Source of the DNA: CAZWDL01 sp964632995
GTDB taxonomy: Bacteria > Bacteroidota > Bacteroidia > Chitinophagales > Saprospiraceae
DNA length: 64,000 bases
Assembly (NCBI GenBank): GCA_964632995.1
Contig: CAZWDL010000008.1
Coordinates: forward strand, 1 to 64,000
Direction: 5' to 3'
The position numbers were made by a program, and so were the translations under genes. Position 1 is the first letter of the stretch. Every line of letters begins with the position of its first letter. The notes below the pieces were generated by a model, which saw nothing but the letters and a program-made list of their open reading frames with translations, did no database searches and had not been told where the DNA came from. Below are positions 48,991 to 59,076 of this stretch, one piece after another.

Positions 48991-49117
48991 CCTAATTAAT
49001 CATTGCTCAAAAAGAAAGTATTCGATTACATCTTGAATTCCACCTGAGACACCCGCTCGGGAAAGGATTTCTTATTCCATAGCCTCAGATTTAATTACAT
49101 CTACCAAACCCATTACC

Positions 49118-52100
49118 ATGAGATTAACTATCCCAACCATAATTTTTCTATTCCTCACAACCCTCACTTTTGCTCAACCCAACATTATCTTTTCCGATAA
49201 TTTTGAAACCGGAACTTTGGATCCGGCATTTTGGACGGCAAGGCCTGACCTGAACAGTTCTGACGGTATTGTTGAAATAACAACTGGAAGTGCGGCCGAA
49301 GGACAATTCGGCGTAAGAATGGGGAAAGCACAGGACACGCCGGGCCAGTTTACCCGCAATGCCCTGGATCTTCAGCTGGACCTCAGTGGGCAGGGGCCCG
49401 TATTTCTTGAATTCTTGATCAACGGTTCCAATGATGAAACCCACCAGGGAGAAGACGGCATCTTATTTAGTGATGACGGAGGCGCTACTTTCACTTTTGT
49501 TTATCAATTTGACCCTGGTTCCTGGTGCGGTTACGGCTTGCATCCGCCGATTGATGTAAGAAAGCTGGCTGAACAAAACGGATTAACCTTATCAGACCAG
49601 TTTGTGATTCGCTTTCAGCAGTACGACGATGCGGATTTTTTCGGAACGGGTGATGAGGATGGTTTTTTGATGGATAACATTCGCGTGTATGATCCATTGG
49701 TCGAATATGCCGGGTTACCCTTTTTCGATAATTTTGAGACCGGGGTAATTGGGAATGCCTGGACCTGGGCTGCTGCAGATGAAACTGTTCTTCCCGCTGT
49801 TGGAGTGGTAAAACCAAGTAACCAAAGGGGCGTATTTGCCAATGAGGGAATTGAAGGTTCATTTGGCGTGATCATGGGCAAGTTGTGCGATCAGCCGGCC
49901 AACTTCACCGCCAACGCTCTGGACCTTCATTTAAACCTGGCGGGCGAAGAGGAAGTGATATTGGAGTTTTGGATTGAGGATGTTGGGGATGAAACCCATA
50001 TCCAGGACGGGATCTATTTCAGTGATGACGGAGGAGCTTCCTTTGTCAAAGTATGGGATTTCGATCCTGAGGAATGGTGCAATGGTTATGGCCAACATCC
50101 ACCGTTGGATGTTGTGTTCCTGGCATCAAAAAATGGATTAGCACTAACCGATCAGTTCATTATCCGCTTTCAGCAGTACGACGATGCGGATTTTTTCGGA
50201 ACGGGTGATGAGGACGGTTTTAGATTCGATGAAGTCTCTGTTTATAACCCGAGAACCCAGTACGCTAGCATGCCTTTTTCCGACGATTTTGAAACCGGGC
50301 AGTTGAGTGAATTCTGGAGTTGGAGTATGGCGGATGCCACGGCTCTTCCTGCGACGGGTACCGTAAAACCGACCAATAGAAGGGAAGTATCAGCCGGTCA
50401 AGGACTAAATGGTTCTTTTGGGGTACTAATGGGTAAAAGATGTGATCAACCGGCTAATTTCACGGCCAATGCGCTGGATCTGCATGTAAATCTGGCCGGT
50501 GCAGATCAGGCGGTGTTCGATTTTAATTTAAGGGACCTAGGTGATGAAGGCCACATTCAAGACGGTATTTTTTTAAGTGTAGACGGAGGAAACAGCTTCG
50601 AAAAAATTTATTCCTTCGATTTTGCCAGCCTGGAAAATTCTTATACGAACTTGTCATTGGATATCGTTACGTTGGCAAGTTCAGTCGGGCTTACTTTATC
50701 AGAAAAAACGATTATAAGATTTCAGCAGTATGACGATGCCGATTTCTTTGGAACCGGTGATGAAGATGGAATATACCTGGATGAAATTTCTGTGAACGGT
50801 ACGTATAATAACACAAATTGCTCCACCGTCACCATCACCCTTTCCGAGACCATCACCCCCGAAAGCTGCACCGGCGACGACGGCGGAATCAGCCTCACCG
50901 CCTCCGGCGGAGTGGCCCCATACACCTACAGCTGGAACACCGGCGCGAGCGGCGCCACCCTCAGCGGCCTGCCCCAGGGCAGCTACAGCGTCACCGTCAC
51001 CGACGCAAACGGCTGTACGGATAATCAAAGCTTCACGGTAGGAAACAACTGCTCGTCCGGCCCCTGTGATAACGTCACCATCACGCTTACCGAGACCATC
51101 ACCCCCGAAAGCTGCGCCGGCAACGACGGCAGCATCAGCCTCACCGCCTCCGGTGGCGTGGCACCTTACACCTACAGCTGGAACACCGGCGCCGGCGGAG
51201 CTAATCTCAGCGGATTAGGACAAGGCAGTTACACGGTCACCGTCACCGACGCCAATGGCTGTACGGCTAACCAGAGCTTCACGGTCGGCAACAACTGCTC
51301 CAGCAATCCTTGTAGTAATGTCACCATCACCCTCAGCGAAACAATAACCCCGGAAAGCTGCACCGGCAACGACGGCGGCATCAGCCTGACGGCGGCCGGC
51401 GGCGCCGGGCCCTACACCTACAGCTGGAACACCGGCGCAAGCGGGGCGACACTCAGCGGAATAACGCAGGGCAGCTACACGGTCACCGTTACCGACGCTA
51501 ACGGTTGCAGCAGCAACCAGACCTTCCAGGTCGCCGAAGACTGTAATGCTGCCGGTTGTCCTACCGCCGGTTTTACCGTGGACAACCTTGGCGGCGGCTC
51601 TTACCGGTTCAACAACACCTCAAACAACAACCCCCAGGCCGTATTCTGGCAATTCGGCGACGGCGCGGAGTCGATCAATTATAGTCCGACCCATACCTAC
51701 TCCGCGCCCGGCGATTACACAGTCACGCTCATCGTCGCCAATGCCTGCGGCGTACCCGGCGAACAGGAGGACACGATTCAGCAAACGATTACCGTTCCGC
51801 TGAGTAACGAACCGCTGCTTCAGCTGGGAGAAGCCGAGGGACCTGCCGGCGAAACCGTTCTGCTGCCGGTTATCGCCCTCAACTTCAACCGGACGCTGGG
51901 GGCTATTCAGGGTATTCTGAACGTTCAGGATCCTTCCGTCGCACAAATCGAAGGCCTCGAAGGCGGGCTGATCGGTGGTTTCTCCACACTCTCCTTCAAT
52001 CCCGCCAACGGCCGCTTCAGCTTCTTCGACGCCGGCAACAACAATATTCAGCTCGGCGCCCGCGATACGCTGTTTTACCTGCGCATCCTGCTGCAGGGCG

Positions 52101-53509
52101 ACAACGGCGATATGTCGGCCGTCACCATCTCCGGTGACAACGGCTTTCCGCTGGAGTTCGGCGATATAGACTTTAACTTATTCACCCCCGCCACCGAGGA
52201 CGGGAAAGTTACCGTTGTCAATAATTTCAGGGTGGATGGACTGATAACCACGCACTGGGACGCCCCGATCCCCGGCGTGTCCGTAAGCATGGAGATGAGC
52301 CCGCCCGGCGGAGCGCCGCAATCTCTTTCCACTACCAACGATGCCGTCGGCGGATACGGCTTTGACGACGTTCCCGCCGGTTCGGCCTGCGTCATCACGC
52401 CGGAGAAAAATACCAATGCAGCCAACGGCCTGGCGGCTATCGCCCTCTTCGCCGGGCAGCGATTTATCCTCGGCTACGATGTGCCGCAGATCACCTCGCC
52501 CTTCCAGATCATGGCGGGCGACGCCAACTGTGACGGTCGTTTCTCCACCCTCGACCTCTTCATCATCCAGAAGATACAGGTGGGTATCGATCCGGTTTTC
52601 CCGGGCTGCCCTTCCTGGGTATTCGTGCCGGCGAGCGAGGAGCCCAACTTTCAGCTGGCTTCGGTGTACTATCCCAATTACCCTTATCCCCGCCAGGCCG
52701 ATATTGCTACTCTCGACCAGGATACGCAGGTCGACTTCATTGGCGTCAAGGTGGGCGATATCCTCAACCGCGCCGATCCCAACGCCCTGCAGGGGCAGCC
52801 GGAAGCCGAACCCCGCTCCGGCAATACCGAACCTCTGCTCGTACGCGCCGAATATCTGCCCGAACGGCGGCAGATGCGCTACGAACTGATGGCCGCCGGC
52901 CCGCGCAGTCTGGCCAGCTACCAGTTTTCACTGAGCTACGATACAGAGCGGCTCCGCTTTCGCGAAATTATTACGGGTAAAAGATTGGGTAATGCCCCCC
53001 TGGCCGGGCAGCAGGCCGGCCGCCTCAACCTGAGCTGGTTCAGCAGCAGCGGCCGGGCCGTCGAACTGGAAGGCAGCGACGTGGTCCTGACGCTCTACTT
53101 CGATCTGCAGGCGCCCGGAAAAGCTACGGCCTCCGACCTCCGGCTGGACGGGCGGGGCCTGCCCGCCCGTATGCACGATGCGCAGCTACAGGGCGCCGTC
53201 ATCGAACTGCAGCCCCTGCAAACCACCTCGCTCGATCCGGCAGCAACGGATCAACAGGTACGGCTCTACCAAAACCGGCCCAACCCTTTCCGGGAACAGA
53301 CCCAGATCGGCTTCTTCCTGCCCGAAGCAAGCGAAGCCCGGCTGATCATCCGCGATGCGCTGGGAAGGGTAGTTTGGGAAAAAGCCGCCCGGTACCCGGC
53401 GGGAGAACAGCTGGAAAACGTCGACCTGCCCCTCGCGGCCGGCGTGTATTTCTACACGCTGCGCACGGAGACGAGTACCCTGACGAAGTCCATGGCCATC
53501 AGTAAGTAA
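49118..53509 (+). CDS. Giant T9SS-sorted adhesin with SprB, PKD, cohesin- and dockerin-like domains
   Basis: This 1463-residue secreted protein has a signal peptide (1-20, TLTFAQ). Three ~180-residue beta-sandwich repeats (about 22-565) each end in IRFQQYDDADFFGTGDEDG. Three SprB repeats (about 568-810) are nearly identical (TITPESCTGNDGGISLTASG). A PKD domain (about 820-905; FWQFGDGAESINYSPTHTYS) precedes a cohesin-like domain (about 915-1055), a carboxypeptidase-regulatory-like plus single dockerin-like loop (DANCDGRFSTLD, about 1135), a second cohesin-like domain, and a T9SS type-A tail (YQNRPNPF...). It probably acts in adhesion, gliding or glycan capture at the cell surface. Confidence 0.92.
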   Translation: MRLTIPTIIFLFLTTLTFAQPNIIFSDNFETGTLDPAFWTARPDLNSSDGIVEITTGSAAEGQFGVRMGKAQDTPGQFTRNALDLQLDLSGQGPVFLEFLINGSNDETHQGEDGILFSDDGGATFTFVYQFDPGSWCGYGLHPPIDVRKLAEQNGLTLSDQFVIRFQQYDDADFFGTGDEDGFLMDNIRVYDPLVEYAGLPFFDNFETGVIGNAWTWAAADETVLPAVGVVKPSNQRGVFANEGIEGSFGVIMGKLCDQPANFTANALDLHLNLAGEEEVILEFWIEDVGDETHIQDGIYFSDDGGASFVKVWDFDPEEWCNGYGQHPPLDVVFLASKNGLALTDQFIIRFQQYDDADFFGTGDEDGFRFDEVSVYNPRTQYASMPFSDDFETGQLSEFWSWSMADATALPATGTVKPTNRREVSAGQGLNGSFGVLMGKRCDQPANFTANALDLHVNLAGADQAVFDFNLRDLGDEGHIQDGIFLSVDGGNSFEKIYSFDFASLENSYTNLSLDIVTLASSVGLTLSEKTIIRFQQYDDADFFGTGDEDGIYLDEISVNGTYNNTNCSTVTITLSETITPESCTGDDGGISLTASGGVAPYTYSWNTGASGATLSGLPQGSYSVTVTDANGCTDNQSFTVGNNCSSGPCDNVTITLTETITPESCAGNDGSISLTASGGVAPYTYSWNTGAGGANLSGLGQGSYTVTVTDANGCTANQSFTVGNNCSSNPCSNVTITLSETITPESCTGNDGGISLTAAGGAGPYTYSWNTGASGATLSGITQGSYTVTVTDANGCSSNQTFQVAEDCNAAGCPTAGFTVDNLGGGSYRFNNTSNNNPQAVFWQFGDGAESINYSPTHTYSAPGDYTVTLIVANACGVPGEQEDTIQQTITVPLSNEPLLQLGEAEGPAGETVLLPVIALNFNRTLGAIQGILNVQDPSVAQIEGLEGGLIGGFSTLSFNPANGRFSFFDAGNNNIQLGARDTLFYLRILLQGDNGDMSAVTISGDNGFPLEFGDIDFNLFTPATEDGKVTVVNNFRVDGLITTHWDAPIPGVSVSMEMSPPGGAPQSLSTTNDAVGGYGFDDVPAGSACVITPEKNTNAANGLAAIALFAGQRFILGYDVPQITSPFQIMAGDANCDGRFSTLDLFIIQKIQVGIDPVFPGCPSWVFVPASEEPNFQLASVYYPNYPYPRQADIATLDQDTQVDFIGVKVGDILNRADPNALQGQPEAEPRSGNTEPLLVRAEYLPERRQMRYELMAAGPRSLASYQFSLSYDTERLRFREIITGKRLGNAPLAGQQAGRLNLSWFSSSGRAVELEGSDVVLTLYFDLQAPGKATASDLRLDGRGLPARMHDAQLQGAVIELQPLQTTSLDPAATDQQVRLYQNRPNPFREQTQIGFFLPEASEARLIIRDALGRVVWEKAARYPAGEQLENVDLPLAAGVYFYTLRTETSTLTKSMAISK

Positions 53510-53659
53510 TCGTGGCTTCGAGATTAAACCGAATTTTTTTCAACTGAATAAGCTATTGGCCATTGGCTGTTAGCTCCTGACCGGGTTGGTCAATGCCATG
53601 CCCTGCGCGAAGCCGACAGCTAATAGCCAATAGCCAACAGCAAATATCAAGACTGCCTT
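53510..53659. repeat. Inverted AGCTAATAGCC-type repeat between adhesin genes
   Basis: GCTATTGGCCATTGGCTG (near 53550) and CAGCTAATAGCCAATAGCC (near 53619) face each other around a GC-rich centre. It resembles common short intergenic repeats. No gene is visible. Confidence 0.55.
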
Positions 53660-56600
53660 ATGGTATCTTTATCAACACTTAAAGGATGGATTTACGGATT
53701 TTGTACCGGAGCGTTGCTGACGGCAGCGGCGACCCTGGGCGCTCAGCCCACCCTGCGCATTACACCGGAAGCGGTTTCCGCCGCACCGGGAGAAGAGATC
53801 GCCATCGATCTGGTCTTGGATGATTTTGAGGATGTACTGTACTTTCAGATTCCTATTGCCTGGGATGCCGGTATTCTGGAGTTCGTTTCCGTGACAAATA
53901 TTAACACTGCCGTATTTCCTGGATATAACGCTGACAATTTCGGAACACCCGAAAACGGTCTCGCCCCCGGCCAACTATCCACTATGTGGGTTGAAAATGA
54001 TGTTATCGTACCCGACGGAACGATCGTCTTTACCCTTAATCTGCAGGTGGTAGGAGAAGGCGTCACTACCCTCGCTGTCGATTCTGGTTTCGGGATAGAC
54101 TTTTTTTTATTAGACGGCCGGGAAGAGCCGATCCCCGTCACTTCGGTCCCCTCGACTGTAATGGTATCCGGAGAGGCAGCCCCTTGCCGGGAACGGGATT
54201 CGCTGGCGCTGGTCGAGTTGTATAATTCGACCAATGGACCAGGATGGACAAATACCTGGGACTTGAATACGCCGATGGAGACCTGGTTCGGCGTGACCCT
54301 CAATGAAAATGGCTGCGTAAGCTGTCTGGATATGCATGTGGAGCCGGATTGCTTCACTACGCCTTATGAGGAGGGGAATAATCTCAGTGGAACGCTTCCG
54401 GCCGAAATCGGGAATTTAAGTCAACTGCGGTCTTTGTCTCTGAGCAATAACAACCTTGAAGGAGAGATTCCTTCGGAGATGGGAAATTTGGAACAGATTG
54501 AGATCATCTACCTTTTTAAAAATAATTTATCAGGGCCTATTCCCGCCAGTCTTTTTCAAATTGAAAGCCTGGTAGAACTCGAACTAAACTACAATAATCT
54601 TACTGGAAGCATACCTGCCGATTTCCAAAGCCTGGTTAATCTCAAGCAGCTTCTTTTAGACAAAAATCAATTGAGTGGCCCTGTTCCTGACTTTTCGGGC
54701 TTGTCTAATCTGGAAATTCTGGATCTCAGTGAAAACGATTTTTCAGGTTCGGTTCCTGATTTTCAGAGTTTGCCCCAACTGGATTTCCTTGATATCGCGG
54801 CAAATAAACTGACGGGAATGATTCCCGACTTTACCGGATTACCCCAGCTCCGGGGATTATATCTTGATCACAATGAGTTGACCGGAGCGATTCCCAATTT
54901 TCAAAATATCCCCAACCTAGATACTTTTCGCATCGATGTCAATCAATTATCTGGTCCGGTACCCGATTTCACCAATATCCCGAATTTAAAACGACTGGAC
55001 GCTGACAGTAACCGGATAAACGGTCCGCTCCCAGACTTTTCCAACCTGTCCAATTTAGTGTTCCTCGATTTTTTTAACAACGAACTGACAGGTTCTATTC
55101 CCGATTTCTCCAACCTGCTCGCACTGGAGGAATTGTACTTAGACAACAACGATCTTTCCGGTCCGATTCCTGATTTCTCTGATTTGCCCAACCTCAGAGT
55201 GCTGGATCTTGGTGGAAATAACGGTCTTACCGGTGTCATCCCTGACTTCACCAACCTCCCGCAACTGGAAAGGCTGGACCTGACGGTAACCAAACTGAAG
55301 GCGGATATCCCCCTGTTATCCAATTGTCCCTTATTGAATGACCTGGAGGTAGAACGCAACCGGCTCACCTTCGAGAACATTCTGCCCAATTTTGGAGTGC
55401 TCAACGACCGGATAACCCAGAATGCCGTCGATACCAATGATGTGTTTTTGTATTCCCCTCAGGATCCCATCTATCCCGACACCCTCTTCACCCGCCCTGC
55501 CGGCGAGGCTTTCAGCATCGACCTGGGCATTGACGCAGGAGTGAGCACCAACATTTACACCTGGTACAAAGACGGCGCTCCTTACCGCACCGTCACCGGC
55601 AATAATCAACTCACCTTCGATCCGTTGTCTGCTGCCGACGCCGGCGTCTACACCGTCGAAGTCACCAACCCCGGCGCGCCCGAGCTGACGCTGGAGAGCG
55701 GAGCGATCACGATCGAGTTGAGTCCGGCTATCCGCCTCATCGCCGGTGAAGCCTCCGGCAATCCGGGCGACGAAGTGCTCCTGCCCATTCTGGCGGAAAA
55801 TGCCGGCGGACTGGCCGCCCTGCAGGGCAAGATCAGCTTCCGGCAGCCGGGCATCGCGGAGGTGCTCGGCGTCGAACCGGCGCGCCTGCAGCCGGTGCTG
55901 AATATCGCTGACGGTCAGTTTAACTTTTTCGACGGAAGCGGTCTGGGTCTGACGTTGGAGCCGCTGGATACGCTATTCTACCTAAGACTGCGGCTAATCG
56001 GCGCGCGTGGGAGCACTTCGGAGGTCTTCTTTGAAGACGGCGAGAACTTTGAGCTCAGCGCCTATCTTTTCGACGGCGACATCGTGGAGGCGGACATAGA
56101 AACGGTCGAAGGACTGGTCACGGTTCTGGAGGCAGTGTCCATCTCCGGGCGCATCGCGCTGTACAACGACCGGCCTGTGGCGGGCGTTACCGTCACTGCT
56201 GCCATTGAACAACCCAACGGACAGCGTGTCGAGCAGCAGGAAGTCACTGATGCGAATGGCAACTACCGCTTCGCGGAGGTGCCCCTGGGCTCGCGGGTGC
56301 GATTGGAGCCGGCGAGAACCGGCGATAATGCGGCGCCCATAAACAGCAGCGGCCTGCTCTACGCCTTGCAGGCCTTACTGGATGGAACGCCGGCGCCCAC
56401 CCTCACCTCGCCGCTGCAGCTGGCTGCCGCCGATGTGAATTGCAACGGCAACCTGACAACGAACGATTTGCGGATTATCCAGGAGGTGATGACGGGCCTG
56501 CGCCCCGCCTTGCCCGATTGTCCGGTGTGGACCTTCACCCCGGAAAGCCGCCTTCCGGACTTCCGGCTGGAGGCCGGCTATTTTCCCGGCTTCCCCATTC

Positions 56601-56698
56601 CCGGACGGCGCATCATCAGCAACCTCAGTGGGGAGGCGACTATTAATTTCGCCGGTATCAAAACCGGAGATGTGATGGGCGAGGCACAGACGCCGTGA
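53660..56698 (+). CDS. Secreted LRR protein with cohesin- and dockerin-like domains
   Basis: This 1012-residue protein has a signal peptide (to about residue 29, TLGAQ) and an N-terminal cohesin-like domain (about 30-175). About 15 leucine-rich repeats follow of the plant-receptor-like bacterial kind (LxxLxLxxNxLSGxIPDFxxLxN, about 240-570). Then come an Ig-like domain (about 605-690), a second cohesin-like domain (about 692-835), a regulatory-like beta-sandwich and one dockerin-like calcium loop (DVNCNGNLTTND, about 930). It ends 70 residues later without a T9SS sorting tail, unlike its neighbours; it may be held on the surface by its partners. Probable ligand- or polymer-binding protein. 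Confidence 0.88.
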   Translation: MVSLSTLKGWIYGFCTGALLTAAATLGAQPTLRITPEAVSAAPGEEIAIDLVLDDFEDVLYFQIPIAWDAGILEFVSVTNINTAVFPGYNADNFGTPENGLAPGQLSTMWVENDVIVPDGTIVFTLNLQVVGEGVTTLAVDSGFGIDFFLLDGREEPIPVTSVPSTVMVSGEAAPCRERDSLALVELYNSTNGPGWTNTWDLNTPMETWFGVTLNENGCVSCLDMHVEPDCFTTPYEEGNNLSGTLPAEIGNLSQLRSLSLSNNNLEGEIPSEMGNLEQIEIIYLFKNNLSGPIPASLFQIESLVELELNYNNLTGSIPADFQSLVNLKQLLLDKNQLSGPVPDFSGLSNLEILDLSENDFSGSVPDFQSLPQLDFLDIAANKLTGMIPDFTGLPQLRGLYLDHNELTGAIPNFQNIPNLDTFRIDVNQLSGPVPDFTNIPNLKRLDADSNRINGPLPDFSNLSNLVFLDFFNNELTGSIPDFSNLLALEELYLDNNDLSGPIPDFSDLPNLRVLDLGGNNGLTGVIPDFTNLPQLERLDLTVTKLKADIPLLSNCPLLNDLEVERNRLTFENILPNFGVLNDRITQNAVDTNDVFLYSPQDPIYPDTLFTRPAGEAFSIDLGIDAGVSTNIYTWYKDGAPYRTVTGNNQLTFDPLSAADAGVYTVEVTNPGAPELTLESGAITIELSPAIRLIAGEASGNPGDEVLLPILAENAGGLAALQGKISFRQPGIAEVLGVEPARLQPVLNIADGQFNFFDGSGLGLTLEPLDTLFYLRLRLIGARGSTSEVFFEDGENFELSAYLFDGDIVEADIETVEGLVTVLEAVSISGRIALYNDRPVAGVTVTAAIEQPNGQRVEQQEVTDANGNYRFAEVPLGSRVRLEPARTGDNAAPINSSGLLYALQALLDGTPAPTLTSPLQLAAADVNCNGNLTTNDLRIIQEVMTGLRPALPDCPVWTFTPESRLPDFRLEAGYFPGFPIPGRRIISNLSGEATINFAGIKTGDVMGEAQTP

Positions 56699-56795
56699 AG
56701 AGAGGGGCAGGATGAGAAGGAAAATTTTTTTGGACAGGATTAACAGGATGATCAGGATGGGTTATAGGAAGGAAACGCGATTTCAAAACGGGCAT

Positions 56796-59042
56796 ATGCT
56801 TGACCGGAGCAGCTTCATAAAGACATCAGCGCTCCTCTTGTTGATCAGCTTCCTTTGCTTTGGCGCGTCGGCCCGGGCCCAGGTCGTGGAATTGCTTTTC
56901 CCCGATGTGAGCGCCAGCCCCGGCGATACGGTCTGCCTGGACGTGCGGGTCAACGGCTTCGATTCCATTGCCGCGTTGCAGACTACCCTGAGCTGGGACA
57001 GCAGCGCCCTGGCGCTGGTTTCCGCCGAATCGGAACTGCCGGGGCTGGTCTTTGGAGAAGCGGCGGGCGGCAGGCTTCCCATTACCTGGACTGACTTCAG
57101 CGGGCTCACCGTGACCCTGCCCGACAGCAGCCGCCTCTTTCGGTTCTGCTTCGCGGTCATCGCCGGGGAGTTGAATGAGGGAAGCCTCGATCTGGGAGAA
57201 GAGCCGGTCGCTACCGAGGTGACCCAATTCGACGGCGTTAACTTCATCCGACTGCCGGTGATTCAGTCTGGCGGCGCCTTCCGGGTGGTGCCCTGCCGGG
57301 CGGTGCAGCTGGGGCGCGATACCGCCCTCTGCCCGGGCGATCGCCTGATGGTGCGGGTCAGCAGCCTGGCTCAGGTATACGAATGGCGGCGCGACGGTGA
57401 GCACTTCTTCCCGGACATCGATTTTATCGCCGATTTGCCGCCCGGTCACACCTACACCGTAGGCCTGCAACTCAGCTCCTCCTGCCGCGTAGCCGATACC
57501 ATCCGGATTGATGAAATCCCGGCGCCGGAAGTGCAGCTGGGGATCGATGCGTCACCAGTGGAGAGCAGCTGCGCCGGTTATCCGCTGAGGGCCTTCGGTA
57601 CGGAGCTCGACAGCCTTCGCTGGCTGCTCGACGGCCGACAGCTGGATAATGTTCCGGCCTCAGAATGGACGCCCACCCGTTCCGGCGCCCTGCAGGTCAT
57701 CGCCGTCGAAGAACGCTGCGGCCGGACGGATAGCTCCAACCTCGTACAAATCGTGTCACCGGATACTACGCGCCTCAACCGGACCTCCTGCAATCCGCAG
57801 GATACGGGCGTGATCCGGCAGATGTTCGTCAATCAATCCGGCTGCGATAGTCTGGTGATGATCACCACGACCCTGGCGCTCGCCGATACTGTTCGTCAAA
57901 TCATCTCTACCTGCAACCCGCAGGATACGGGAACACAAGTAAACCTGTTCACCAACCAATCCGGCTGCGATAGTGTGGTCATCCTCCGGACCGTGATCAG
58001 CGATACCGCCGCCTGTGCGCCGGTAGTGGATCTCCGCACCGCAGCGCCCCTTTGCCATGGCGAACCGACGGGCCGGCTGACCGCTACGGTGACCCGGGGC
58101 GCGGGCCCGTTTACGCTGGAGCTGCGCACAGGGGACATTGCCCTGCAAACGATCAGCGCGGAAGCTGCCGGTGATCCGGTTCGCTTTGAAGAACTATCTG
58201 CCGGAGACTATCAACTCCGGGTGAGCGATACCCGGGGACAAAGCAGCACGCAGGACGTGGCCATCCCCGAAGGCGCAGTGCTCAGCCTGAAGGTGGAGGC
58301 GCCGCCGATCGACTGTAACGCCGGGTCGACTTATCTGGCCGTCGAAGCACAGGGCGGTCTGGCGCCTTATCTCTATTCGATCGACGGCGGCGCTACCTTC
58401 AGCGGGAATAGCCGGATTGAGGATGTCGGTCCGGGGGAATACACAGTCGTCGTGGAAGACGCTCAGGGCTGTCGTAGCGCAACCCGGACTTTCCGGGTGG
58501 AGACACCCGGCGCTCTTCAAATTGAGCTGGGCCCCGACCGGCGGATTACGCTGGGTGATTCTGTCCGGTTATCGTTCGAGGGCGCGCGCTTGGCAGACAG
58601 CATCCGCTGGTCCCCCGCCGCCGGACTGAGTTGCACGGATTGCCCCGCGCCGGTCGCAGCTCCGCTGGAAAATACCCGTTACGAGGTACGGATAGTCGAC
58701 GAAAGGGGCTGCGAAGCAACGGACGATATCCTGATTCTCGTCAACCGCGCTGCGGATGGGGTGTACCTGCCGAACGCATTCTCTCCCAACGGGGATAATA
58801 TCAATGATGTCTACCGCGTGTTTCCGGGAAAGGCCGTGAAGCAGATACGCTCCCTTCGCATCTTCGACCGCTGGGGGAACCTACTGTTTGAAAGCATCGG
58901 TGAGGAAGGGGAGGCCTTCATCTGGGACGGCCGCTTCCGCGGGCGGGACCTGCCGGGAGGAGCATACCTGGCGGTTTTGCAAGTCGACTACCTGGATGGA
59001 CGGCAGGCTACCTTGTCGGAGGAGGTGCAATTGCTGCGGTGA
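56796..59042 (+). CDS. T9SS type-B sorted surface protein with cohesin-like domain
   Basis: This 748-residue protein starts at ATG 56796; the 28 codons further upstream come from interspersed repeat sequence (GGACAGGATTAACAGGATGA) and spoil the signal peptide that begins MLDRSSFIKTSALLLLISFL. Domains are cohesin-like (about 30-170), PKD/Ig-like, two tandem Cys-rich ~40-residue units (CNPQDTGxxxxxFxNQSGCDS), SprB-like beta-sandwiches (LSLKVEAPPIDCNAGSTYLA) and the type-B tail from LPNAFSPNGDNINDVYRVF to LLR. It is probably anchored to the surface through T9SS. A GC-rich hairpin begins 6 nt after the stop. Confidence 0.9.
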   Translation: MLDRSSFIKTSALLLLISFLCFGASARAQVVELLFPDVSASPGDTVCLDVRVNGFDSIAALQTTLSWDSSALALVSAESELPGLVFGEAAGGRLPITWTDFSGLTVTLPDSSRLFRFCFAVIAGELNEGSLDLGEEPVATEVTQFDGVNFIRLPVIQSGGAFRVVPCRAVQLGRDTALCPGDRLMVRVSSLAQVYEWRRDGEHFFPDIDFIADLPPGHTYTVGLQLSSSCRVADTIRIDEIPAPEVQLGIDASPVESSCAGYPLRAFGTELDSLRWLLDGRQLDNVPASEWTPTRSGALQVIAVEERCGRTDSSNLVQIVSPDTTRLNRTSCNPQDTGVIRQMFVNQSGCDSLVMITTTLALADTVRQIISTCNPQDTGTQVNLFTNQSGCDSVVILRTVISDTAACAPVVDLRTAAPLCHGEPTGRLTATVTRGAGPFTLELRTGDIALQTISAEAAGDPVRFEELSAGDYQLRVSDTRGQSSTQDVAIPEGAVLSLKVEAPPIDCNAGSTYLAVEAQGGLAPYLYSIDGGATFSGNSRIEDVGPGEYTVVVEDAQGCRSATRTFRVETPGALQIELGPDRRITLGDSVRLSFEGARLADSIRWSPAAGLSCTDCPAPVAAPLENTRYEVRIVDERGCEATDDILILVNRAADGVYLPNAFSPNGDNINDVYRVFPGKAVKQIRSLRIFDRWGNLLFESIGEEGEAFIWDGRFRGRDLPGGAYLAVLQVDYLDGRQATLSEEVQLLR

Positions 59043-59047
59043 CCCCG

Positions 59048-59076
59048 TCAGGAGGCGCCTTCCCGGCGCCTCCTGA
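59048..59076 (+). terminator. Perfect 12-bp hairpin directly after surface-protein gene
   Basis: TCAGGAGGCGCC (59048-59059) and GGCGCCTCCTGA (59065-59076) enclose TTCCC. It starts 6 nt after the stop codon. The same hairpin follows the helicase gene at 11606-11636. It has no T-run. Confidence 0.55.

Noticed and set aside
50821..51530. DNA repeats as a CRISPR or mobile array
   Set aside because: They are in-frame repeats of about 240 bp coding for SprB domains of one protein.
56712..56795. N-terminal extension of the T9SS protein at 56796
   Set aside because: These 28 codons come from interspersed repeat sequence (AGGATTAACAGGATGATCAG) and precede a complete signal peptide.
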